NCBI RefSeq assembly: GCF_003286915.1 | Contig: NZ_QMFY01000005.1 | Coordinates: 1 to 64,000, forward strand | Source of the DNA: Pseudochryseolinea flava | GTDB lineage: Bacteria; Bacteroidota; Bacteroidia; Cytophagales; Cyclobacteriaceae | Direction: 5' to 3' | DNA: 64,000 bases | In this document: positions 8,418 through 17,676 of the stretch, piece by piece | Numbering within the stretch: the first letter of the stretch is position 1 | How the letters are laid out: each line of letters begins with the position of its first letter | The notes under the pieces: model-generated | Told to the model about the DNA's origin: nothing | Databases searched by the model: none | What the model saw: the letters and a program-made list of their open reading frames with translations, nothing else | Program-made: the position numbers and the translations under genes

Positions 8418-10064
8418 ATGAATCGCAGATCATTTATTAAAAAATCCGGGCTAACAAGTATAGGACTGGGTGCGGTGTCGCCCGTTTTGAAGAAGGCTAG
8501 ATGTTCAGGTCACGCGCATGCTTCAATTGTAGCACGTGCTGATCATGCTGTTGTCGAAACGACGGCTGGAAAAATTAGGGGCTATCAAGATCATGGCATC
8601 TTTACCTTCAAAGGAATACCCTACGCAGCGACTACCGCGTTACAAAATAGATTCTCGCCACCCAAAAGTGTGACGCCTTGGACTGGAATACGTGACGCGT
8701 TAGCGTACGGTCCTATTTGTCCGCAGCGACCCAACAAAGGATGGGCGTCTGAAGAATATGCGTTTCTATTTCAATGGGTCGATGGTTATCAAGGTGAAGA
8801 TTGTCTTCGCGTTAATGTATGGTCAACGCGTCTCGATAAGCATGCAAAGAAGCCAGTAATGTTTTGGATACACGGCGGTGGTTTCTTCTCGGGGTCAAGC
8901 CAAGAGCATCCGTCCTATGATGGCAGAAATCTTAGTGCGTTCGGTGATGTCGTAGTGATATCTGTAAATCATCGACTCAATGTTTTTGGTTTTCTGGACT
9001 TGTCGGCTTATGGTGATCAATATGCGGCGTCTGGAAATGGTGGAATGCTCGATCTTATTGCAGCGCTACAATGGGTGAAAAACAATGTTGAGAACTTCGG
9101 AGGTGACCCCAACAACGTAACCCTTTTCGGTCAATCTGGTGGCGCATCGAAGATCACAACATTGATGAACATGCCGCTCGCGAAGGGCCTTTTTCATAAA
9201 GCAATTTCTCAGAGCAGTTCTGTTGCAAAGATTGCTTCTCGCGAGTATGCTTCGGCGTTGACAAAAAATGTGCTAGCATACCTCGATATTTCAGCGCGTA
9301 ATATTGACACGCTCCATCAGGTAGATTATAGGCGTTTGATTGAAGCGGCTATCGTCGCAGAAAAGAAAGTATCAGAATCTGCGGTTGGAAAAAAGGTACC
9401 GCGATCGGGTTGGCAACCAGTGATGGATGGCGTAATTATTCCCTCACATCCTTTTTATCCAAACGCACCTGAGTTTTCGGCAGATGTACCAATGATGATT
9501 GGTAGTAATCGTCACGAGTGGTCTGCTAGCATCGGCGACTCTGCAATGGAAGCATTGACAGATGAAGGCCTTCGAAAAAAGCTCATGGAGAGATATCCTG
9601 AAAAAGGCGAAGCATTTTATCAGGTATGCAAGCATATCTATCCACATGCAAAACCGGTAGAAATCCTGTCGTTCTTAAATCCCTACAATCCGATGGCACA
9701 CGTGCTGGCAGAAGTGAAGAGCGCACAACAACAAGCCAATGTGTACTTGTATATGTTTGCTTGGGAAACAAAACTTTTAGATGGTCGTCCTCGCGCATAC
9801 CATTGCAGCGAAATACCATTTATATTTTATAACACTGACCGCTGTGCGACGATGACCGGTGCAACGGAGGAAGCGCGACTGCTGAGTGAAAAGGTCGCGA
9901 AGGCATGGATAAACTTTGCACGAACAGGAAATCCCAATCATCATGGACTACCGGAATGGCCTGCATTCAAACAATCTAATGGAGCGACGATGATTTTTAA
10001 TAATGTGTGCGAAGTGAAGAGGGATCCGGATCGCGCGTTTCGGAAATTTTACCTGACGCTATAA
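8418..10064 (+). CDS. Carboxylesterase type B with twin-arginine signal
   Basis: A 548-residue esterase when begun at the ATG at 8418, which gives a Tat signal (MNRRSFIKKSGLTSIGLGA). The frame is open upstream to 8358 but would bury the signal. The fold is the COesterase family: oxyanion-hole motif MFWIHGGGFFSGS, nucleophile elbow FGQSGGASK with Ser240, and the late His in 'RAYHCSEIPFIFYN'. It likely hydrolyses carboxylic esters in the periplasm; the substrate cannot be read from sequence. It stands alone, 155 bp after hxlR. Confidence 0.9.
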   Translation: MNRRSFIKKSGLTSIGLGAVSPVLKKARCSGHAHASIVARADHAVVETTAGKIRGYQDHGIFTFKGIPYAATTALQNRFSPPKSVTPWTGIRDALAYGPICPQRPNKGWASEEYAFLFQWVDGYQGEDCLRVNVWSTRLDKHAKKPVMFWIHGGGFFSGSSQEHPSYDGRNLSAFGDVVVISVNHRLNVFGFLDLSAYGDQYAASGNGGMLDLIAALQWVKNNVENFGGDPNNVTLFGQSGGASKITTLMNMPLAKGLFHKAISQSSSVAKIASREYASALTKNVLAYLDISARNIDTLHQVDYRRLIEAAIVAEKKVSESAVGKKVPRSGWQPVMDGVIIPSHPFYPNAPEFSADVPMMIGSNRHEWSASIGDSAMEALTDEGLRKKLMERYPEKGEAFYQVCKHIYPHAKPVEILSFLNPYNPMAHVLAEVKSAQQQANVYLYMFAWETKLLDGRPRAYHCSEIPFIFYNTDRCATMTGATEEARLLSEKVAKAWINFARTGNPNHHGLPEWPAFKQSNGATMIFNNVCEVKRDPDRAFRKFYLTL

Positions 10065-10140
10065 ATCCACAGACAGTCTTTTGTAAAATCGATTTGATTG
10101 TTGATAAATAAAAAGGTCGGGACCCGATATTTTTTATGGA

Positions 10141-10156
10141 TGTGATCGAGCTCACA
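10141..10156. promoter_or_regulatory. CRP-like palindrome TGTGA-N6-TCACA
   Basis: TGTGATCGAGCTCACA matches the CRP consensus half-sites exactly and is itself a near-perfect palindrome. It lies 184 bp upstream of the C10 peptidase gene in a 275-bp intergenic region (10065-10339) with nothing else recognisable. Crp/Fnr-family regulators are common in Bacteroidota, but their binding preference in this organism is unknown. Confidence 0.4.
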
Positions 10157-10339
10157 GCGATTGTTAATTCTTTCGACGAAACACCCTGGGATTAATTTTT
10201 CAATCTATATTTTATCGATTAATGGAGAAGAGAGCGTGACAATAAATAGTAAACTGATTTAATACCCGAATAATCCGGTTTAGGTTACAACATCCAAATG
10301 TCATAGTTTAGGACTTACCGTTTACAAAACTCCATTCAA

Positions 10340-11536
10340 ATGAAAAAAGTTAGTTTAATTCTGTTAACCATCTGCCTGTTCTTGGCATCATGTCAGCAAG
10401 AAAATTTTGGGCCGTTAAACACAGCAGATCAAGGTGATGAAGTATCACAAGAAATGGCTTCGACCATTGCTGCGAATTTTAACGCCACGTTTGCTGCAAC
10501 AACATTCAAGGGAGAGTCAACAAATGCCAGGTTAAGCAGCAAAGAAAAAACCGTAAAAGAAGTTACGCCTTTCCGGGATGAAGTTGGGAAGCCTCTCTAT
10601 TATATAATAACGTATAAGGAGGGCGGGTTCGTGATTGTGTCTGCAGAGAAAAAGACAATGCCAATTCTTGCCTTCTCGGAGACAAGCAATTTTCCTATTG
10701 GTAAAGAACTTCCGGAAGGTGTAAAAGAAACAATGTTCAGCTACAAAGAAGGTATCAAAAAAATCAGAGCACGTGCGGCCACTCCCGATGATAGAGTGGT
10801 GAAGGAATGGCGAAGATTGGAAGACACCGAAGCAGTAAAAGCGCTGGTGCAAAAGGCGCGGAACAAGAGCGCACAACCTAACAACGAACCTGTTGACCCG
10901 CCATGCCAAGATTCACAATTGTATGTTACATTGTCGACTGCAGCATGGGGTCAAGGTACTTCGTGGAATAGTCAGATGCCACTGGAGAACACCTTTGGTT
11001 GTAGCGGCTTACCCAATGGACGTGCGTATACTGGCTGTGTAGCAACGGCGATGGCCATCGTCATGAACTTTCATGATTTCCCCAATACATACAATTGGAA
11101 TACAATGGGTGCTAACCAGTTCGAAACAGCTCGTTTAATGAGAAATGCAGCGAACAGTGTGAATATGTCGTATATGTGCTTTGGATCGGGAGCAAATGGA
11201 GATGCCATCGTGCCAGGGTTTGTGAGTAGTTTTGGATACTCATCTTTAGCGTCTTATCGTTCTTATAATCTTACGACCATCACCACTGAAATTACAACTT
11301 GGGGACGTCCGGTAATCCTTACTGGATATCGCTCTGGTTCAGGACATGCATGGGTATGCGATGGCTTCTATGAATATTATTCTTGCAGTGGTGGTACCTA
11401 TGCTCCGATGTTGTACATGAACTGGGGCTGGGATGGAAGTTACAATGGATTCTTTAGCACCAGCGGATTCGATCCAATGGGAGGGTCTAACTATTACACA
11501 GGTCTTAAAATGGTCACTGCTATTCGTCGTCCTTAG
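10340..11536 (+). CDS. C10 (streptopain-type) cysteine peptidase lipoprotein
   Basis: A 398-residue lipoprotein with lipobox LASC (Cys18). Residues about 20-130 look like a Spi-type inhibitory propeptide ('PLYYIITYKEGGFVIVSAEK'), followed by the C10 catalytic domain with nucleophile Cys233 in TGCVATAMAIVMNFH and His336 in SGHAWVCDGF, ending with the 'MLYMNWGWDGSYNGFFS' segment typical of the family. It is likely exported, lipid-anchored and activated by propeptide removal. A terminator follows at 11579-11609. Confidence 0.92.
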   Translation: MKKVSLILLTICLFLASCQQENFGPLNTADQGDEVSQEMASTIAANFNATFAATTFKGESTNARLSSKEKTVKEVTPFRDEVGKPLYYIITYKEGGFVIVSAEKKTMPILAFSETSNFPIGKELPEGVKETMFSYKEGIKKIRARAATPDDRVVKEWRRLEDTEAVKALVQKARNKSAQPNNEPVDPPCQDSQLYVTLSTAAWGQGTSWNSQMPLENTFGCSGLPNGRAYTGCVATAMAIVMNFHDFPNTYNWNTMGANQFETARLMRNAANSVNMSYMCFGSGANGDAIVPGFVSSFGYSSLASYRSYNLTTITTEITTWGRPVILTGYRSGSGHAWVCDGFYEYYSCSGGTYAPMLYMNWGWDGSYNGFFSTSGFDPMGGSNYYTGLKMVTAIRRP

Positions 11537-11576
11537 GTGATGCACAAGAACTAGATTGACTCATTCATTTTATAAA

Positions 11577-11618
11577 TAAGGGACTATCTCACTCGTTGAG
11601 GCAGTCCCTTAGTTTTTC
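11577..11618 (+). terminator. Intrinsic terminator after the C10 peptidase gene
   Basis: The stem AGGGACT (11579-11585) pairs with AGTCCCT (11603-11609), with further ctc/gag pairing inside, followed by a T-rich tract. Confidence 0.75.
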
Positions 11619-11758
11619 TAGTGCGATGACTGTAACTCGCTCATTAACGTAAGTAGTGCACGGACCATTTATCAGCAATACCATGAAAGAATCATATTGA
11701 AAATAGGCGATTAAAAATAGAAGTTAATCGTTAAATTCATTATCAAATCCTATCAACG

Positions 11759-12958
11759 ATGTGTCGATCTGCACTTACCTTCTTAACTGCAATGCTCGTC
11801 GTGAGCAACCTTCATGCGCAACAACTTTACAAGGTGTCACCACATGAATCTCGTTGGGCGAGTTTTGAAAACGCCGCCGCTGAGAAAGCCAACGGAGGCA
11901 AGGAGAATAAACACGCAAAAGGTCATCCCGCAGAATTTGTTGTGCCCGGTGAAAAGAAAACGCTACTCGATGTAAAAGGCGCGGGAATTATTCAACGCAT
12001 TTGGCTAACGGTAAATGACCGGAGTCCGGCAATGCTGCGCGCTTTACGAATAGAAATATTTTGGGACAATGCAACGAAGCCCGCAGTGTCTGCTCCACTC
12101 GGAGATTTTTTCGGCACAGGCTTGGCGCGTCGAACATCCTTTCAAAGCGCGTTGTTTACAGACCCTGAAGGTCGCTCTTTCAATTGCTACATTCCCATGC
12201 CCTACAGATCGGCCGCAAAAATTGTTCTCACCAACGAAGGCAACAAACAAGTTCACCTTTTCTATGATGTGAATTTTCAAAAAGTAAAATCACACGCAGA
12301 TGACGTACTTTATTTTCACGCGTATTGGAGCAGAAATACAGCGCCTGAACTCGGTAAAGACTTTGTAATCATTCCAAAAATTTCTGGACGAGGACGATAC
12401 CTCGGCATGAATATGGGCGTCATAACAAATCCGCTATACGAGAAGAGTTGGTGGGGCGAAGGAGAAGTGAAAATTTATCTCGATGGCGACGGCGAATTAC
12501 CAACCCTTAACGGTACAGGTACCGAGGATTATATTGGCACGGCTTGGGGACAAGGTGCCTATAATCATCTTTACCAAGGATGCCTTGTTGCAGATGAAGC
12601 CAACCGTCAGTGGAGTTTTTATCGCTATCACGTTCCTGATCCAGTGTATTTTCAAAAAGATTGCCAGGTCACCATTCAATTGATGGGCGGTGACATGATG
12701 CCGAAAGTAAGAAGCTACGTTGAAAAAGGAGCGAAGCTAATTCCTGTGACTGTGCATGGAAAAGATTTTATAAAACTGCTTGAGCAGAATCCTATTCCAC
12801 AAATCACAGACAAAAACTTTCCCGACGGTTGGACTAATTTCTATCGCAGTGACGACGTTTCTGCAACGGGTTATTTTTATTTGGACAAACCATTTACTTC
12901 ACTTCCGCCATTGCCGCCGGTAGAAGAACGCGTGATGTACATGGCGGATAAACAGTAG
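11759..12958 (+). CDS. DUF2961 / GH172-type glycoside hydrolase
   Basis: A 399-residue exported protein (signal peptide 1-21, ending LHAQQ). It matches the DUF2961 family, now placed in GH172, whose studied members act on alpha-D-fructofuranosides and related furanosides. Visible family landmarks are 'KTLLDVKGAGIIQRIWLTV', 'APLGDFFGTGL' and LNGTGTEDYIGTAWGQG, the last carrying acidic residues in the expected active-site region. The sugar specificity here is unknown. It is monocistronic, with no SusC/D pair nearby, so it is not in a classic polysaccharide utilisation locus. Confidence 0.85.
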   Translation: MCRSALTFLTAMLVVSNLHAQQLYKVSPHESRWASFENAAAEKANGGKENKHAKGHPAEFVVPGEKKTLLDVKGAGIIQRIWLTVNDRSPAMLRALRIEIFWDNATKPAVSAPLGDFFGTGLARRTSFQSALFTDPEGRSFNCYIPMPYRSAAKIVLTNEGNKQVHLFYDVNFQKVKSHADDVLYFHAYWSRNTAPELGKDFVIIPKISGRGRYLGMNMGVITNPLYEKSWWGEGEVKIYLDGDGELPTLNGTGTEDYIGTAWGQGAYNHLYQGCLVADEANRQWSFYRYHVPDPVYFQKDCQVTIQLMGGDMMPKVRSYVEKGAKLIPVTVHGKDFIKLLEQNPIPQITDKNFPDGWTNFYRSDDVSATGYFYLDKPFTSLPPLPPVEERVMYMADKQ

Positions 12959-13051
12959 TGCCAAGCATTTTCGTTTTTATAGATCACGGTTCACGTCGTT
13001 GACTTAAGCAACCTTACTCACCATAGCTTTAGTTTTTTGCATCATACATTA

Positions 13052-13474
13052 TTATTGTAAATGGTTAGCAACCTTTCCATGAACTTCCAAATAATGGCGG
13101 TTGTACATGATACCCAACACATTTCCAAAAGGATCGACTACCGATGCGGTGATGAATCCCTCGCCACGCTTCATGATCTTTTCAAACGGCGTGGCACCAA
13201 GTGCGATTAGTTTTTCTAACGTGCCTTCGAGGTCGTCAACATGCCAATACATAATTGCGCCACCGGGGGTACCGTTGGTTCCAGGTGCAAAGCGTGCGTC
13301 GATGATGCCGAACTCATGTTTGAAATCTCCAATTCTAAACTCCGCATAACCAGGACGCTCGAAATTGGGTGCAAAGCCCAGGAATTTGGTATACCATGCT
13401 ACGGCCACGCTATGGTCTGCAGCAAAGAAGTTCAATGTCGTTAATCCTCTCAGGGTGTGGGCTTTACTTTCCAT
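13052..13474 (-). CDS. VOC-family (glyoxalase/bleomycin-resistance-like) protein
   Basis: A 140-residue protein if begun at the ATG at 13472-13474 (MESKAHTLRG); the frame extends upstream to 13687 but that part is unlike the family and overlaps the neighbouring gene. It has the paired beta-alpha-beta-beta-beta pattern, with 'FFAADHSVAVAWYTKFLGF' and 'DPFGNVLGIMYNRHYLEV'. VOC proteins are metal-dependent or binding proteins with many substrates; none can be assigned here. Confidence 0.82.
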   Translation of the reverse strand: MESKAHTLRGLTTLNFFAADHSVAVAWYTKFLGFAPNFERPGYAEFRIGDFKHEFGIIDARFAPGTNGTPGGAIMYWHVDDLEGTLEKLIALGATPFEKIMKRGEGFITASVVDPFGNVLGIMYNRHYLEVHGKVANHLQ

Positions 13475-13580
13475 TTTCTTTTGTGTTTTAGATGACTGAT
13501 GACACAAAGTTGAATACGTCCCCTGACAGCAGTATGTCAGCAGATCAGATGACTGTAAAAAAATAGATATTTCCAGAGGG

Positions 13581-14048
13581 TCAGAAGTCCATGCGATCAT
13601 ACAGGTATACAAACAAGTTGTAACCGCTATGCACGGCGGCGGCGTATAAGATCGTAAACTGGCGATCACGCTTGGCGTAGAAAGCAAAAGCGTAAATCAA
13701 TCCACCCAAGAATGCATGAACAGCATAGATCACACTATAGTGGTGAAATGCTGCAAATATCAGCGCCGAAATCACGACGATGTAGTGGAGCTGCAGCCTG
13801 CTTTTAAGAAAATGAAAAGGTAGAAACACAGCGAGGTATGTCTCAATTAGTGGCGACACGATTACAACGAGCATGAACTCAAAAGCAGCATTACCCAACG
13901 CCATGCCTACTTGCTGTACGACGGGCGCGTCCAAAAGGTATGTAACCAATTTAAAGGCGACAGCAATTAAAATCCTCATCAATGCAAAACAGCCAATAAA
14001 GGCTCCCCAATGCCAAGCGTTAATTTTTGATTCTACATTCTGTATCAT
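13581..14048 (-). CDS. CPBP/CAAX-type intramembrane protease-like protein
   Basis: A 155-residue membrane protein with about four TM segments. It shows weak CPBP motifs: 'VSPLIETYLAVFLPF' where the EExxxR motif would lie (only one Glu, no Arg at the expected place), 'ALIFAAFHHYSVIY' for FxxxH, and 'AAVHSGYNL' for HxxxN. The degraded first motif makes proteolytic activity doubtful. It starts 9 bp after the stop codon of the SUMF1-like gene and is read in the same direction, so the two are probably one operon. Confidence 0.6.
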   Translation of the reverse strand: MIQNVESKINAWHWGAFIGCFALMRILIAVAFKLVTYLLDAPVVQQVGMALGNAAFEFMLVVIVSPLIETYLAVFLPFHFLKSRLQLHYIVVISALIFAAFHHYSVIYAVHAFLGGLIYAFAFYAKRDRQFTILYAAAVHSGYNLFVYLYDRMDF

Positions 14049-14057
14049 TGTGGTTAC

Positions 14058-14942
14058 TCACTTGATTTTTGTAACGGAGACACTACACGCACATCGGAAC
14101 CCCAGCCAAAATTCAGGACGGTGATAGGGGAATGTTTGGAGTACTTTAATTTCTTCCATCGTATGAATCCAGCTTCCGCCGAAAGAGGTTCCTTGCTCAT
14201 TTGTCATTTCAGATACATTTCCCAATAGATTGTAAAAGGATCCTTCGGTGAGATTCTCATAAATATAACCCACCCAGTTCACACCGCTGATCAGAATTTC
14301 TTTTCCGGTATCGCTAATACCAATAGGCTGGGCTACGCACGCCGAATGATATTCACGACCATCTTTAAATGTCGATGAGAAATTTTTTATCTCCTGCACC
14401 GTTTTCTTAGAGAGTTTTCGTTTTTTATTCTCTTTAGCCCTGTACTGAAGCTCTTCGATGCCAGGGAGTACATAGGTAAAGGAGACACGAAAATCTTTTT
14501 TCTCTTTCGCCAACCGTTCGTTCATTGTTTTTGTAACCGCTGCGGATCGCCACTTGCAATATTCTGTCGCTTGAAAGAACGATATGCCAACCACAGGAAA
14601 ATACCGATAACCAGGATAGCGTAAATAGTGCTCCGTGAACGAGAGTGTCGAGTCAACAGAATTTCCCAATGCAATTTTCGGCGTGTCATACCTTTTCCAA
14701 ACCATTGTATCCGGAAGCATGGCTTCGTAGTATTCTCTCGTCGAATCGAGGGCAACGTAATGTAAGAACTCAAGCCACGCAATGTTTGTCAATTCAGTTT
14801 CGTCCAGGTACACATTGCCTTTCAAAAATGCTGTTCCCGGTGGCGTTAATTTGTTGCGCTTTATAAACTCATCATCGGTCTGTGCATGCACTTGAATCGC
14901 AAAACTGATCATGGCTGTTATAAAAAATATGCGTATGCGCAT
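14058..14942 (-). CDS. SUMF1/formylglycine-generating-enzyme-fold exported protein
   Basis: A 294-residue protein with signal peptide 1-21 (ending VHAQ). The FGE-sulfatase (SUMF1) fold is visible in 'YLDETELTNIAWLEFLHYV', 'PVVGISFFQATEYCKWRSA', 'GSFYNLLGNVSEMTNEQGTSFGGSW' and the terminal WLGFRCAC. The sulfatase-activating cysteine pair is not evident, so it more likely belongs to the structural SUMF1-fold proteins of Bacteroidota, the group that includes GldJ/GldK-like proteins. It is not GldJ/K itself, since no gld neighbours are present. Confidence 0.8.
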   Translation of the reverse strand: MRIRIFFITAMISFAIQVHAQTDDEFIKRNKLTPPGTAFLKGNVYLDETELTNIAWLEFLHYVALDSTREYYEAMLPDTMVWKRYDTPKIALGNSVDSTLSFTEHYLRYPGYRYFPVVGISFFQATEYCKWRSAAVTKTMNERLAKEKKDFRVSFTYVLPGIEELQYRAKENKKRKLSKKTVQEIKNFSSTFKDGREYHSACVAQPIGISDTGKEILISGVNWVGYIYENLTEGSFYNLLGNVSEMTNEQGTSFGGSWIHTMEEIKVLQTFPYHRPEFWLGFRCACSVSVTKIK

Positions 14943-15014
14943 TGATGTTTTCTTTTATTGTTAAAGTTAACGATATCCAAAGAAATGAACAGCAATTCTG
15001 GGATGCGATTGTTC

Positions 15015-15125
15015 TGGGCATGCCCCCTCGCAAACTCGGGGTCGGGCTTTCGCTACTCGCCATCACCGCGCACGCCGGAGACGGGCTCAAACATGCCGCT
15101 CAATCCCTCATGCAACGCAGTAGTC
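15015..15125. repeat. GC-rich non-coding element
   Basis: Between the SUMF1-like gene and the SDR gene lies a block much richer in G+C than its AT-rich flanks, containing 'aaactcggggtcgggctttc' and 'caatccctcatgcaacgcag'. No frame resembles a protein family. I have the impression of a dispersed GC-rich intergenic repeat of Bacteroidota, but only one copy lies in this window and I could not verify this. Confidence 0.35.
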
Positions 15126-15192
15126 ATCATTTGCATTTTGCATCTTCACAACTATCGGCGATCTTTCATGTTTTCTAATTGAGCCATCCGAA

Positions 15193-15939
15193 ATGAGAAA
15201 AGTAATTCTGATAACAGGCGCCAGTCGTGGCATCGGCGCGGCCACAGCAATCTTGGCTGCAAAAAAAGGTTATGACGTAGCCGTTAATTATATCCACGAT
15301 CATCAAGCCGCCGAAAAAGTTGTACATGAAATCACGCGCGAAGGCGGTAACGCAAAAGCATTTCAAGCCGATATCGCTGACGCAACACAGGTAACTACGC
15401 TGTTTCAAAATGTGCTCAAACATTTTGGACGTCTCGATGTCCTCGTCAACAACGCTTCCATCGTCGCACTGGCCGATCGTGTCGTGAACTTTTCTCCGGA
15501 AAGAATTAAGCGCATGTTTGAAGTAAACGTGTACGGAAGTTTTTACGCTAGTCAGGAAGCAATTAAACTGATGTCCAAAAAAACGGGTGGTCATGGTGGC
15601 GCCATCATCAACGTATCCTCCGGTGCAAGTCAAGGAGGATCACCCAATGTTTATGTCGACTATGCTGCATCGAAAGGAGCAATCGATACGTTTACGATTG
15701 GGCTTGCTAAAGAACTCGCAACGGAGGGTATACGCGTAAATGCCGTAAGACCAGGACTCATCGATACGGAAATCCACGTCGACAGCGGCGATGCGAACCG
15801 CGCTGCGAAACTAGTGGAATCAATTCCACTCAAACGCCTCGGGCAACCAGAAGAAATTGCGGCAACCATCCTTTGGCTCGCCAGCGACGAAGCATCTTAC
15901 GTCACCGGAAGTATCTTGAACGTTACCGGAGGAAGGTGA
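15193..15939 (+). CDS. SDR-family NAD(P)-dependent oxidoreductase
   Basis: A 248-residue classical short-chain dehydrogenase. It has the cofactor motif TGASRGIGAAT near the N-terminus, NNAS at about 92-95, the catalytic Ser in INVSSGASQGG, the YxxxK pair in DYAASKGAID, and the C-terminal 'SYVTGSILNVTGG' typical of 3-oxoacyl-ACP reductase or glucose-1-dehydrogenase-like SDRs. The substrate is unknown. It is monocistronic and convergent with the leftward lipoprotein/anti-sigma/sigma operon. Confidence 0.92.
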   Translation: MRKVILITGASRGIGAATAILAAKKGYDVAVNYIHDHQAAEKVVHEITREGGNAKAFQADIADATQVTTLFQNVLKHFGRLDVLVNNASIVALADRVVNFSPERIKRMFEVNVYGSFYASQEAIKLMSKKTGGHGGAIINVSSGASQGGSPNVYVDYAASKGAIDTFTIGLAKELATEGIRVNAVRPGLIDTEIHVDSGDANRAAKLVESIPLKRLGQPEEIAATILWLASDEASYVTGSILNVTGGR

Positions 15940-15944
15940 GATGA

Positions 15945-16109
15945 GTTCACTTGTTCACAGTTCACTGATGACGGTTCACAGTTGAAGTTCACTCGTCACA
16001 GTTTACTGATGACAGTTCACGGTTGACTAAACGGCGAACTGTGATCGGTGAACTGTGATCGGCTAACCGTCCGTGAACTGTGAACCGTGAACGGTGAACT
16101 ATGAACGTC
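15945..16109. repeat. GTTCAC/GTGAAC low-complexity inverted repeat
   Basis: The left half is built from GTTCAC/CAGTTCAC units, including an approximately 28-bp near-direct repeat starting at 15958 and again at 15999 (41-bp shift). The right half is built from the reverse complement, GTGAAC/GAACTGTGA, including two adjacent 14-bp copies of gaactgtgatcggt around 16036-16062. The whole block can fold on itself and sits between two convergent genes. Confidence 0.8.
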
Positions 16110-16110
16110 A

Positions 16111-17166
16111 CTATTTCTTCCGAACGAAAAGAAAGATGGTGAATCCAATGATGAGTACGGATACAATCACTGCCCAGTAATTCATCTTCCGCGACTCGGC
16201 ATAGAGCGTATGTGTTTTGAATATGAATTTCACCGCTGGTGGATTGAAGAACAGACGATTGCCACTAATCGAGTCAGCATTGGTGTTCACGACTTCCCCT
16301 GGCATGTTGATGATGTTGTTATATTTTCCATCTACAGTCCATGTGATGAAGGCAAGTTTTAGTTCTAAACGTTTTGATAGTGCGTCAAATTCTTTTTGAG
16401 CAACAATGTAATCCAACGGTATACCGATAGCTTCCATTTGCTTGGGTAGGTAATCCGCTTCTATATTTTTGTCCTCAGTAAGTTGCTTGAACAGCGATAC
16501 TGTATGTACGCGTAACGTGTCTTCCCAGCGTTTTTCGATTTTTTGCGAACGGATCAACGTTAGCATGATTTGAAAGTACTCTTCTTTAACAGCGTCAAGT
16601 CCGTATTTTTCAAAAATCTTGTCATTCAGTGACGCCAGGTACACACTGTCAGCTTTCGATATTTTTTTTCCTTCTGCCGGAAGCCTGTCGATGAATGCTG
16701 AATCTTCACGCGTGATGTAGTCGTCAATCGGGAGACTGAGCTTGTTGATGGGATGATAGGTTTCTGAATAGAAGATATACGTATAGAACCACCGGAATCG
16801 TTTCTCGAAAATAGCTGTCGTTTGTAGTGTCGTGTCGCTATAATACCCAAGTGCTTCGTTCATCTCTTTTACGGAAGGAAAAGCCTTGGTGTAGTTGATC
16901 TTGAATTCGGCCGAATGTATCGCGCCATCTTTGTCCACCGAAGCGGGTCTTGTAATCGAACTTGTTTTTGTCCAGCCATCCTTCACCAAAACGCCAAAAG
17001 TTTTTATCGCATAGTCGCCTTTAGCCGTATCTCCTTTCGGTATCGTAAATGATTTGTCTACAGAACCATCTTCGTTTACCGTCGTCTCAATAGTCACTTT
17101 ATTTTCGCAAGAAGACAGCATAATTAATGTACTGGCGACAGCAATGATTTGATTAACGACTCTCAT
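16111..17166 (-). CDS. Lipoprotein with C-terminal membrane segment in a sigma/anti-sigma operon
   Basis: A 351-residue protein when begun at the ATG at 17164-17166, giving lipobox LSSC within MRVVNQIIAVASTLIMLSSC. The start overlaps the end of the anti-sigma gene by 14 bp. The mature part begins 'ENKVTIETTVNEDGSVDKSF', a beta-rich motif common in uncharacterised Bacteroidota lipoproteins, and the protein ends with a single TM helix and basic tail (NYWAVIVSVLIIGFTIFLF then VRKK). A lipid anchor at one end and a TM at the other is unusual. It is probably a membrane sensor or effector of the sigma pair upstream; no function is known. Confidence 0.75.
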   Translation of the reverse strand: MRVVNQIIAVASTLIMLSSCENKVTIETTVNEDGSVDKSFTIPKGDTAKGDYAIKTFGVLVKDGWTKTSSITRPASVDKDGAIHSAEFKINYTKAFPSVKEMNEALGYYSDTTLQTTAIFEKRFRWFYTYIFYSETYHPINKLSLPIDDYITREDSAFIDRLPAEGKKISKADSVYLASLNDKIFEKYGLDAVKEEYFQIMLTLIRSQKIEKRWEDTLRVHTVSLFKQLTEDKNIEADYLPKQMEAIGIPLDYIVAQKEFDALSKRLELKLAFITWTVDGKYNNIINMPGEVVNTNADSISGNRLFFNPPAVKFIFKTHTLYAESRKMNYWAVIVSVLIIGFTIFLFVRKK

Positions 17167-17674
17167 AGTATTTTTTCTTTTTAGCAATGGATTGTACACA
17201 TTCTCTGTTTTCGATACACGCCAGCAATGAAAATGTTTGCTGCCTCGATTTTCTGTTTTCGATCTTAACTTTCAAGAACGCACTCGTATTTAAATTGACA
17301 TCTCGAACGCCCGAAGCCTGTAAATGCTGATGTGGTAAGTTCTTTGGAGGCGTATAAAAGAAGGCCACCACGAAAAGTGTTGAAAGTGAAGCCATGGCGT
17401 AGCGCAACCACGTTGTGTTGATCGCATCCAACCATGGTATGTTCATCGATGGTACAACAATTTGCGCCATGATTTTGTGTGTCAGCTGTGCTGAATTTTC
17501 AGGAGCTGGTGTTACACCCTTCCAATCGCGGGTTGTTAATCGTAACTGTGTTCGAGCTTGCCATATTTTTTCACAATCAGCACAATGTTTGAGATGCTCA
17601 TCCACGACCTGTCGTTGTGAAACTGACAACTCATCATAAAGCCAAATTTGTTCTTCAAAATTCTCGCAGCGCAT
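17153..17674 (-). CDS. Zinc-finger anti-sigma factor
   Basis: A 173-residue protein. The N-terminal zf-HC2-type motif H-x3-C-x2-C is visible in 'DEHLKHCADCEKIW' (about 27-40), which in relatives binds zinc and the sigma factor. One TM helix follows at about 90-108 ('LRYAMASLSTLFVVAFFY'), then a short extracytoplasmic tail. It starts 2 bp after the sigma gene and overlaps the lipoprotein gene, so the three form one operon. It presumably holds the sigma factor inactive at the membrane. Confidence 0.85.
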   Translation of the reverse strand: MRCENFEEQIWLYDELSVSQRQVVDEHLKHCADCEKIWQARTQLRLTTRDWKGVTPAPENSAQLTHKIMAQIVVPSMNIPWLDAINTTWLRYAMASLSTLFVVAFFYTPPKNLPHQHLQASGVRDVNLNTSAFLKVKIENRKSRQQTFSLLACIENRECVQSIAKKKKYYESR

Positions 17675-17676
17675 AT

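Noticed and set aside
14942-15182. Short frames across the GC-rich block
   Set aside because: Their translations are repetitive and unlike proteins; the block is better read as non-coding.
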